This document shows positions 46,656-55,380 of a DNA stretch of 64,000 bases, in pieces (within the stretch, counting starts at the first letter, position 1; every line of letters begins with the position of its first letter). The notes under the pieces were generated by a model. That model was not told the origin of the DNA, made no database searches, and worked only from the letters and a program-made list of their open reading frames with translations. The DNA comes from Cochliopodium minus. Its lineage: Eukaryota > Discosea > Himatismenida > Cochliopodiidae. A program made the position numbers and the translations under genes. The stretch covers positions 161,806-225,805 of the forward strand of contig JAMYWO010000031.1 in NCBI GenBank assembly GCA_024220525.1. Direction: 5' to 3'.

Positions 46656-47363
46656 TTTTTTTTGCCCTCAAATTTTTTTTTTTTTTTTTTTTTGAATGAT
46701 TATTTGATAACCTATTTTAACATTTTAACAATCCATTATGTGACACTTTAAAGAGATATGATCAAATTTTAGGAGTAGGGATAGGAGACTTTGGCGTCAC
46801 TTTGGCTTTATCTACAATGATTATATAGAGAAAAAAGGCATTGAGTTACCCCTGATTTACATTGAGGGAAATCGAGAATATGATAAACTAACGCAATTAA
46901 CTTCTCTTTTAAGTATTTTATCAGTAAATTTAGATCTATTTTATAAGTTGTTTTTTTAGAAATCGACTCTAAGGCTAATATAACCTACTATTTGTATCAA
47001 ATTGTTTCAATTCTTTTAAAATGTTTTTCTTTTTCTTTTTGTATTTTTTAAAGTTTTTTAATTTTATTATTAAATTCTTCTTCTTCCTTAATTTCATTAT
47101 GTAATTTAAAAAGTTTATATTCAGGATTCAATCTTTTTACTAATTGAATATTATTTAATTTGTAATAATGTTTCTTTTGCTAATTCTCAAGTTTTTTGGT
47201 TTACATTTGAATTCTTTAATATATGTTTCACAAGTTGTTTAATTATTTAGTTAAATTAGAATATATTATGATCATTTTCATTCATTTTATCCCAATTATT
47301 TTTCCTCACAAACTTATGGTGTGAGATATTCTTAATTCTTGATGACTGACATGGGAATTGTAT
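46656..47363. other. Intergenic region with one weak open frame
   Basis: Mostly AT-rich. On the plus strand, after a TTTTAG at about 46767-46772, about 60 codons stay open to 46961 (LWRHFGFIYNDYIEKKG, then YIEGNREYDKLT). There is no start codon, partner exon or family match, so I do not call a gene. Confidence 0.4.
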
Positions 47364-47378
47364 TTATATAATCAGATC

Positions 47379-48049
47379 ATCCAATTCAGATACATCTTTT
47401 TCTGTCCTTCTTCTCTTCTGATATCCAATTTGAGCAATTCTTTCAGCATTATCTCCATTGCATTTATCCTCTCTTTTTTGCACTATAAAAAATATATTTT
47501 TATTTGAATATAAAAATATTTTTACCAAGACATCGGAATTGTTGAAAATAAATCTATTTATTCCAATCAAAAATTTTAATTCTAATTATTTTCTTCAAAA
47601 AATTTTTTATGCAAATTCTCATAGAATGCTTCCAAATTACAATTTATTTCTATATCTTTTGGTTCTTCAAGATCAGAATCATCTTCACATTCATATGAAA
47701 AAACTTTTTCATGTTTATTTGATTTAGATTCCAGTATTTTTTTGGGAATGCTGATTATTATATTCTCTTCATTTCCTTCCTCTATATAAATTCTCTTTTT
47801 GTATACATAGATCTATTTTTTTTTTTTTTTTGAAATAATTATAAAAAATGTGATTATAATATACTCCATAGAGAAGAAAATCTTTCAAATTGCTCAAAAA
47901 ACAACGATACTATGCAAAATTTGTCATTCAACATATTTAATATTCTTAATATTATGGACTGCTTATTATTAATTCTGGAGGAACATTCAGTTGCAACAAA
48001 TAGGGCTCCAACAAGAGAATGACAAAGATTCTTGTGAAGACTTCCTAAA
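47379..48049 (-). CDS. Unidentified minus-strand gene, exons uncertain
   Basis: Three open blocks on the minus strand look coding but could not be joined with confidence. About 48049-47870 reads SLHKNLCHSLVGALFVAT and on to SSLW. 47812-47582 reads KKRIYIEEGNEENIIIS, then FSYECEDDSDLEEPKD, and ends FFEENN at a stop. About 47480-47379 has two competing frames, one with KERINAMEIMLKELLKLDI. Splice phases between the first two blocks do not match. I recognise no family. It may be one gene, two genes or debris. Confidence 0.35.
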
Positions 48050-48206
48050 AAAATTTTAGACTTTTTGGAAGATATATTCAAATATTATGTGTTTAAGTAT
48101 AAATAATGCAATAGAGATCTTTTCTGAGCAAATTCTCCAGTTTATCCAATATTCCATAAATTTGCTAATAAAAAATTTGAAATGAATACTTTATCAAAAA
48201 AAAAAA

Positions 48207-48689
48207 ATGAATAATGCAACATTAAATATAGATGACAAAAGAATAGATGATACATATTCTCAGATTATCAATAACAGTATCTTCCCTTTTTGAATTCTAA
48301 TTTTTCATTCTTTAAAAAAAAAAAATATAAAGGTGAAGAAGATTGGCTTGTATGTGGCCATAGTGTAAAGAATTATTTCAAAATAAATTTATAAACAAAC
48401 TAAATAAATATTAATTTATAAAATATAATGCTTCAAAATTTACTATGAGATAAAAATATTGTTTATAATATGAAAATGGATGTTATAATCTCAATATCTT
48501 TTCTATAATTTGTTTATGGGTTTCGAATATAAAAGCAGGAGAAAATAATTTTATTGAGATTTTCCTAAATATAATTTTTTTCTGAGCACAGGATAACACA
48601 ACAATAGTCTTTCAACAAAAAGGATCAGGAGGATTGTTGAAATTGTTAGAAGAATTCAAAGATGATGAAATTCAATATGCATTTTTAAG
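48207..48689 (+). CDS. ADF-H (cofilin/coactosin/Abp1-type) domain, 5' part only
   Basis: Actin-binding ADF-homology fold. Exons 48207-48276, 48333-48364 and 48592-48689 give about 66 residues: IDDKRIDDTYSQIINN, EEDWLVCGHS, TTIVFQQKGSGGLLKLLEEF and KDDEIQYAFLR. The last two match the KGSGGLxELxxxLxDDExQYAF pattern of drebrin/Abp1 and coactosin ADF-H domains. The domain should continue with a strand and helix after AFLR. Instead the intron that follows (from 48690) is an A-rich microsatellite, and the next exon encodes DNA polymerase, in another splice phase. The gene is therefore cut in the middle of the domain. Confidence 0.72.
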
Positions 48690-48699
48690 GTTCAATAAT

Positions 48700-48702
<3 letters not shown>

Positions 48703-48735
<33 letters not shown>

Positions 48736-48757
48736 AATAAAAAATAAAATAAAAAAT

Positions 48758-48814
<57 letters not shown>

Positions 48815-48850
48815 AAATAAAAAATAAAAAATAAAATAAAATAAAATAAA
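48703..48850. repeat. (AAAAAT)n/(AAAAT)n tract at the ADF-H / DNA polymerase junction
   Basis: About 150 bases of A-rich units of 5 and 6 bp. It occupies the intron position between the last ADF-H exon and the first visible polymerase exon. Confidence 0.85.
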
Positions 48851-48962
48851 TAAAATAAAAATTAAAGAGATTAAAAATTTAAAATAAAATAAATTTAAAA
48901 AATATAAAAAAATAAAAAAAATAAAACACAAAATTAAAAACTTATGAATCAAATTTTATAAG

Positions 48963-50033
48963 GTATTATTTATGGAATGGGCGCAAAATCTTTATCGGGT
49001 GTTTTGAAAGTCAGTTTGAAAGAAGCACAAAATTTTATTTCTACATTTTTGTAAAAAAATATTTTTAATTTTTTATTTATTTTATATTTTATATTATTTT
49101 ATTTATTTATTTTATATAATTTTATTATTTTATTATTCTTTTTAATTTATTATTAGATCAAAATTTCCTGACGTCAATAAATTCATAGAAAAAACGAAAG
49201 AGTTCTCTAAAAAAGAGGGTTACACAAAAACCATTTTTGGGAGGAGAAGGCTCATCGATCTCACAGTCAAAACAACAGACTATCACCGTAATGACAGAAT
49301 CGGTAAAAAAAATAAAAATAAATTAAAAAAAATATTTAAAAATAAAATAATCGTAAATTATTTAAAAAATAAAAAATAAAGCTGTAAATACTGCAATTCA
49401 AGGTAAAAAAAATTATTTTATTTTAAGTTTATTAATTTTTTGATTATTTCTTTTTTTTTTTTTGGATTTATTTTAATTGTTTTTTTAAAAAATAGGATCT
49501 GCTGCGGACATAATTAAAAGAGCTACTATTGAGATAGATTCAGAAATACAAAATAACAAAACTTACTCTTCCATGAAACTAGTGATACAACTTCATGATG
49601 AGCTGGTATCAAAAAAAAATTAAAATTTTTTATTTTGATTTAAATAACAAAAATTTCTCAATCAATAATTTATTTTCAATTAATTTTTAATTATTTTTTA
49701 TTTTAAAAAAAAAAATTATCAAAATTTTATTTCAAATTAATTATTTTTTAATTTAAAAAGGTTTATGAAGTACCCAATAATAGTTTAAATTCTGCGATAG
49801 AAATGATAAGGGACAAGATGGAAAACATCATATTTGAGAAATACAAATTTTCTTTGCCAGTAAGCATCAACTATGGCGAGAGATTCGGCTCCCTAGTCAA
49901 CAAACCTTCCTCAGAACTCCAAGAAAAACAAGAAGTCGAAAAACTTCCCAAAGAAAACACCATTATTGAAATTTCGAACATAGATACTCAAAATGATGAT
50001 CTTGACTTTGTTGAAGATCTCATTGATTTATAA
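48963..50033 (+). CDS. Family-A DNA polymerase (PolI/POLQ/POLN type), C-terminal part only
   Basis: Exons 48963-49050, 49157-49302, 49382-49402, 49496-49605 and 49761-50033 encode 212 residues of the polymerase palm and fingers. Motif B is seen as GIIYGMGAKSLS, followed by FGRRR, AVNTAIQGSAADIIKRA and motif C as QLHDELVYEV, which holds one catalytic Asp. This resembles POLN/POLQ and bacterial Pol I; it extends or repairs DNA. The part with motif A (DFSQIE-like) and everything before it is missing upstream. The first visible exon needs a phase-1 partner, while the exon before it (ADF-H) ends in phase 2. The C-terminal 55 residues are acidic. 5'-truncated. Confidence 0.85.
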
Positions 50034-50150
50034 ATTAAAAAAAATAGTTTTTTGTACTTTTTTAATTTTTTATTTTATTTTTTTATTAAAAAAAAAGAAA
50101 ATATTATAAGTTAGGGTTTCTTTAAATTCAATCAATTTTTTTTATCCAAA

Positions 50151-51315
50151 TCAATCACAATATCCTGGTGGCATGTATCCTCTGTAAGAAATGTTACATC
50201 CATTGTAAAGCCCACTTTCTAATAATTTGGTGTCAGGACCACTGTTCCTCCACTTCTCCATCCTCTCAACATCATCCTTAGTGAGTTTTCTATCAAGAAG
50301 GAAGTCATAAGAATCCTCAATATCAGCAGGTTGTAACGAAAAAGGAACAAAAGTAGGATCTAAATGAGAACAATTGTCTTTTAAATAAAAAATTGATCAA
50401 AAAAAATTAATTTTAAATTTAGATTTTTAAATTTAAAAAAAATTAAAAGAAAAAAATTTTTACAATAATTTTCTGAGCAAATTTGTTTTGACATTTCTTT
50501 AATGGTTTTAAGTGTTTTCACTCTAGCTTGGAATGAAAATGTGAATCTGTAATAATGACCAGCTCTTTTTTGTTTGTAAACGTTAACTAGGATAGATTTC
50601 GACATCTTTTTGAAATATTTCTTCCAACTTTTATCTTCAGATTTATTTACCTTAATGTAAAAATAATTAAACAATTTAATAAAAAAAAATAATTAAATTA
50701 ACATGTTGGATAGTTGATGGAATTTCTTCGAATGTCCTTATTCTCCAATGCGAATCAGAATCTGCATTATTTCTCCATTCTTTGTTCACTAAACAAACAC
50801 TTGGAAGATCTTTTATTTCAAGATTAATGAAAATCAAAGACCATATGTTCTTTGGTAACTTTTATTATAAAATATTTTAATTTAAAAATCATTTCAGTGA
50901 AATTAATTAATATTTTAATAAAAAAAAAATTTTTTGATTGACCTTTATATTTTGTTTTCTGCTTTTTAGACTCAGTTTTTCTAGTTCAGGTGTTGAAATG
51001 TTTCTTCTCTTTGAAGGCCTTTCCATGTTCCCAAAAAAAAAATTCTCAAAATCATAATAATTTAGTCTTTTTTCTTTATTGTTTTTGTTCAAAATATTTG
51101 AAAGTATATTTTTGTCGAAATTGATTTTGAATTCACTGAATAATTTTTCCAAGAATAATTTAGCCATTTCTTTGTCCATCTTTTTTTAAAAAAAAGATTA
51201 AAAAATTCACCTTTTATTTTTAAAGCTTTGGAAATACCTCTTTGCCTTTTGTAAACTGATCATAGAAATTTTTAAATTGAGTTTGGGAAAAAGTTTCTTC
51301 TTCTTTAAAATCCAT
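50151..51315 (-). CDS. F-box protein with EF-hand-like N-terminus
   Basis: Exons 51315-51238, 51179-50943, 50858-50703, 50650-50464 and 50359-50151 give 288 residues. Residues about 106-145 form an F-box: LPKNIWSLIFINL, then LPSVCLVNKEWRN and HWRIRTF. The N-terminal 100 residues are helical and vaguely EF-hand-like (DYEEF-like YYDFENFF) with a basic patch RPSKRRN. The rest contains a basic region (KKYFKKMSKSI) and a C-terminal part rich in Asp and Tyr that ends GYMPPGYCD. F-box proteins select substrates for SCF ubiquitin ligases. The substrate domain is not recognised. It is divergently placed from the gene start at 51501. Confidence 0.75.
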
Positions 51316-51500
51316 CTTTTTTTATTATTTTTTTTTTCAAATAAAAATGATTTTGAAAACTATTCATAAAAGCTAAAAAGTCAAATTTTTAATAATTTTT
51401 AACCTTTTTTAATCCCATTGTTAAATCAACAAGTTATATCTTTTCATTTATATTTATTTACTGAATTAATAAAATAAAAAAAAATTGAAGTTTCAATTAA

Positions 51501-51573
51501 ATGGCAGATCAAGCAGCAATATCCAAAAATGATTCATTTCTTCTCACATCAATTCAAGTATCAAAATTATTTG
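51501..51573 (+). CDS. Truncated gene start ending at an assembly gap
   Basis: An ATG at 51501 in an AAA-ATG context opens 24 codons (MADQAAISKNDSF and on). The frame runs directly into the single N at 51574. After the N there is no continuation in any frame. The remainder of the gene, if real, is lost at the join. Confidence 0.4.
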
Positions 51574-51574
51574 N
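51574..51574. other. Single ambiguous base N, likely scaffold join
   Basis: This is the only N in the window. An apparent coding frame stops being coding exactly there, and composition changes to T-rich noncoding sequence. A one-base placeholder at a contig join would explain this. Confidence 0.7.
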
Positions 51575-52332
51575 CCAATTTTTTCCACATTCGCGATATT
51601 TTCGACAGTATAACTATATTTATTTTAAAAGCATATTTTTTCACATTGTTGAAAGTTGATATTATTCTATTGAATTAAGGTTTGATAAGTTTGTATTTTT
51701 CATTTGAATCTTCACAATTTTTTAATTTTTTTTTCAAAATTAATTCAATGATCATTTGGTAAAAGCCAAAAAATGTCAATAAATGATAGAATTTCGTGAC
51801 CTTTACAATTACATTTTTTTTCTTTTTATTAAATTTTAAATTATTGTTCCTGCAATTGAAAATGGAACAATTGGTTTTTGAAAAAATTTATTATTAATTG
51901 TTTTCTCTTAGGTGTTCATTAATCTAAATTTTCATTCATTTTGTTGGTGAAAGGTTGAAAGCCCCCATCTCCTTCAATAATTTCTTCTGATTACTAAAAA
52001 ATATAAATAAAAAAATAAAAAAAAAGAAAAAAATATATTAAAAATTAATTAAAGAGTTAATTAAGATTTTAAATTTAAAAATTAAAATTTGAAATGAAAA
52101 AAGAAGTCTTAAGTTCCAGGAATTCTTGTGGAAATTTAGAACATAGTCATCCATTCTTGATAAGTTTTTTTGGACACATCAAAGCATTCCCCAAAATATT
52201 ATTGAGCTGTGGTGAGAGACTACATGCGAAGCCACAGTTTTAAAAACTTTTTTTTTTCAGGAAAGAACATTTTTTTTTGTTTTTTATGATATTGAAATCC
52301 TGTTTTTGCTTTAAGAAATTTAATTTTTAATT
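51575..52332. other. Noncoding stretch after the N
   Basis: About 760 T-rich bases. Near 52208-52234 a 6-bp stem CTGTGG / CCACAG encloses about 19 bases and is followed by T-runs, but I cannot assign it to an RNA class. No exon is visible. Confidence 0.45.
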
Positions 52333-52895
52333 TTATAATTTATTAATTGCATTTTCCAATTTTTGATTAATATTTTGGGCAATTGTTGTGAGTTTTTCAT
52401 TTCCAAAAGTGCTTATGGTGTTGACAGGATTTACAGAAGAAACCTCCACTACCCCATTTTTGTTTTCAAAGACAACAACATTACAAGGCATATAAACTCC
52501 TGCCAAATTTTCTTCTTCAAGAACTTGATGAGCGATTTGTGGATTGCCTATAAAATAAAATAAATATTGATTTATTAAAATTTAAAATTGATAAAGAAAT
52601 AAGAGTTTTCCTTTTGATAATTCTGTAATATCAAATGGAGTTTTAAAATAATGAGTTGGCGGATAATAAATTGTTTGGTGAAAATAATTATAATTTTTCT
52701 TTTGGGGATTAATAATTTTTTACATGCTCCAAGAATGACATAATTTTTGAAATCAACATTGATCTTATTTTTGAGGGTATCTTTGACGTTAATTTCTGTT
52801 ATGATGCCAAATCCTTCCTCCTTCAAATTTTCCTTGATCTTATTAACAGCATCAGTGTAAGATAAATTGGTTTGTTTAGTATTTTGGTGTTTCAT
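52333..52895 (-). CDS. DUF302-family protein
   Basis: Exons 52895-52724 and 52547-52333 give 128 residues, the normal size for a single DUF302 domain. The family pattern is clear: GFGIITEINVKDTLKNK, NYVILGACNPQIAHQVL, AGVYMPCNVVVFE and VSSVNPVNT. The splice falls in the GAC|N codon of the conserved GACNP motif, which fixes the intron. DUF302 proteins form small alpha/beta barrels of unknown biochemistry, common in bacteria and archaea and scattered in protists. A bacterial origin is possible but the intron shows it is settled in the host genome. Confidence 0.9.
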
Positions 52896-53163
52896 TTTTT
52901 TTTTATATTTTTGCTTTGGACAAAAGAAAGAATGTGCTTAATATTCTAAATAATCAAACATTTTAGCCATTTGAAATCGTTTGAAATTTCATATGATTGA
53001 GGATTTTTATTATAAAAAATATTTTTCTCAAAATTAAATTTAACTTGATGGGAATCTCAATTTAAAATAAAGAAGTGATTATAATATTTCACCTTCAATT
53101 GAATACACTGATGAATAGAATGTCCATTAAAAATCAGAATTAAAAACGAAATAAAAAACTAAG

Positions 53164-54542
53164 ATGGAAAAATTAAACAAATATCTCAAAATTTTTGTCT
53201 TTTCTCATTTAGATCTAATTGATATTTATAGAGTATCCCTCACATGCAAAGATTTCCACAAAATAACTCAATTAAATCTGCTTGTATTAAATTTTGAACC
53301 ATCAATCATTTTCTTAAATGCATTCAAATCTTTTAAAGTGGGAGAATCTATATTTGAGGGAAAGTATGGTAATGAAGTAATAACCAAAGAATATTTCAGA
53401 GATAATTACCTTATATGCCATCATATGAAATCGAATTCTATGGATCAATCAGTATGGAAGCCAAATATAGAAAATGGGTAAAAAAATTATAAAATACTCA
53501 AAATTTTTTAAATTTTCTCAATGATCAAAAGAAAAACCATATTGGAAGTTCCCCCATCTATCAAATATCATTTTGATGTGGTTTCCAAAAATTATTTGCG
53601 AAAAAATAGAAATTATTCTTTCGAGATGAAAATATTGGGTCAAAAAAAAAACTTTAAATTTTATTTTTTTTAACTTTTAATAAATATCTCTTTAGAATCC
53701 ATCAAAGCACCATATTTAATGTTTGGTGTTTCTGAAGAAGGAGCAACGTACAGTAAATAACAAATTTTTTATATATATATATTTTTTTTTTTTTAGACAT
53801 GTACAAATATTACAACTTTGTTAACGGATTTAAAGTTTTTACAAACAAATTTTAAACTGTTGTAATATTTTTGGACATCCCCAATTTTTTTTTAAATTAT
53901 TTTATTCAATTCTTCTTTTTAATCATCAATTTTTTAAAAAAGAGCAAGGTTTTATGGGAGAATCTTTTGTTTACAACTCCACTTTTCTTTATTCCATGAC
54001 CGACAGAGCAAATGTCCCAGTAGTTACCCGCCCCCGTGAAAGAATTCTCAGAAATGTCGACTTTGGTCCTAACAGTCTTCAATTTTCAACACTAATAAAA
54101 AGCAAACAATTTGAAAAGGGTGATGTCATTATCCTTTTTGTCAATGTAAAATAATTTAAATTTTTGATTTTTTGATTTTTTTTATTTTAATAATTTTTTT
54201 TTTTTTTAGTTTAATTTCTTTTTTAATTTTTATTTTATTTTTGATTTTTAATTTAATTATTTTTGTTTTTTTTTTTGATTTTTGATTGATATTTTTTTGT
54301 TCTAAATTACTAATTTTTTTTTAATTTATTTTTTACTTTTAATAATTTTTCATATTTAGATCAATAGTGATTACCATTTGGAAACAGGAATTTCTTACAA
54401 CGGGAATTTGTCCAACAAGAACGTTAACTTCTTCTTCAATGATTTTCTTAGACCTCACTTATGCTTTTACATTCCTTTTGGCTTCAAAATTTCAATAAGA
54501 AATATTTCTTCAAGAGAAATTCAAGATTTCAAAACAAATTAA
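53164..54542 (+). CDS. F-box protein with SPRY-like C-terminal domain
   Basis: Exons 53164-53477, 53532-53638, 53696-53752, 53943-54145 and 54360-54542 give 287 residues. The F-box is at the very N-terminus (LKIFVFSHLDLIDIYRVSLTCKDFHKI). The rest resembles a SPRY/B30.2 beta-sandwich: APYLMFGVSEEGATY, then KGDVIILFVNV, a strand with ISYNGN, and LRPHLCFYIPFGFKISI. F-box/SPRY proteins (FBXO45/Fsn type) recruit targets to SCF-like ligases. Intron 3 (53753-53942) hosts MITE-like copy D, and a 5-base overlap choice at the acceptor AAAAAAG was settled by frame. Confidence 0.8.
53796..53881 (-). mobile_element. MITE-like inverted-repeat element, copy D
   Basis: About 86 bp inside intron 3 of the F-box/SPRY gene, oriented like copy C. 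It starts GACATGTACAAATATTACAA, has inner CTTTGTTAAC and AAACAAATTTTAAACTG, and ends TTTTTGGACATCCCC. TA precedes it; the right flank has lost its TA. Confidence 0.7.
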
Positions 54543-54582
54543 AAAAAAAAATGAAAAAAAAAACTTTTTGACAATAAATTAT

Positions 54583-55349
54583 TTATTTATATCCATATTT
54601 TCCGTCTGAAAGAATGGCGATTGCTGATGCTGAAAATATTCCTCCATTTCCTATTTTTTAATTATTATCAAAAAAAAAAATTAAAGGTTTTAAAAATTTT
54701 TTTTACCGTAAACAAGTGCTCTTCTACAGTTGTTTATTCTTCTGTTGAGTGGAACCAATCCTTGTAATTGTAAATGTGCTTCAATTACAGAAAACAATGA
54801 AGGAACTTCCCAAGGAGATCCAAAAGACAACAACCTTTTTAATTAAATTTAAAAAAATTAAAAATTTTAAAAAAATTAAAAAAATAAAAAATTAAAAAAA
54901 TAAAAAATAAAAAATAAAAAATTAAAAATAAGAATAAAAAATTAAATAAATTAAAATGTAATAATTATTTTTTACCCTCCATGAGTATTGACAGGAAAGG
55001 AATGTGGATCATAATTAGGCTCCATTGTCTCTCTGTATTTTCTTTCAACCCAATCACCTCCTTTCCCTTTAGGTGCCAAACCGACTGCTTCAACCGCTCT
55101 TCAAGTATAAAAATTGATAAAATTTTTTTTTAAACTCACAAAAAAATAGAAATTAATATTACCTGACAAAACAAATGGGAAAACAATCGTACAAACCAAA
55201 ATATTGAATGTCTTCTGGTCTTAATTGGGATTGTTCATAAGCAAATCTAACAAAAATAAAAATAATTAAACAATCATAAGAAGAATAAATATTAAACAAT
55301 TTCAAAAAAAAACCTTGAAGCTTCTTCACAACCTATTCCGAAATTTTTT

Positions 55350-55380
<31 letters not shown>

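Noticed and set aside
46767-46961. A 60-codon plus-strand frame (LWRHFGFIYNDYIEKKG).
   Set aside because: It has no start, partner exon or family match. The frame alone is not enough in AT-rich DNA.
48692-48952. Phe/Tyr/Leu-rich frame on the minus strand.
   Set aside because: It is a translation of an (AAAAAT)n microsatellite; similar frames at 1948, 8591, 39247 and 56359 are rejected for the same reason.
48592-49302. An ADF-H/DNA polymerase fusion protein.
   Set aside because: The exons meet in different phases and both domains are cut in the middle.
52208-52234. A small stem followed by T-runs, possibly a Pol III RNA.
   Set aside because: The stem is only 6 bp and no snRNA, SRP or RNase P motif is visible.
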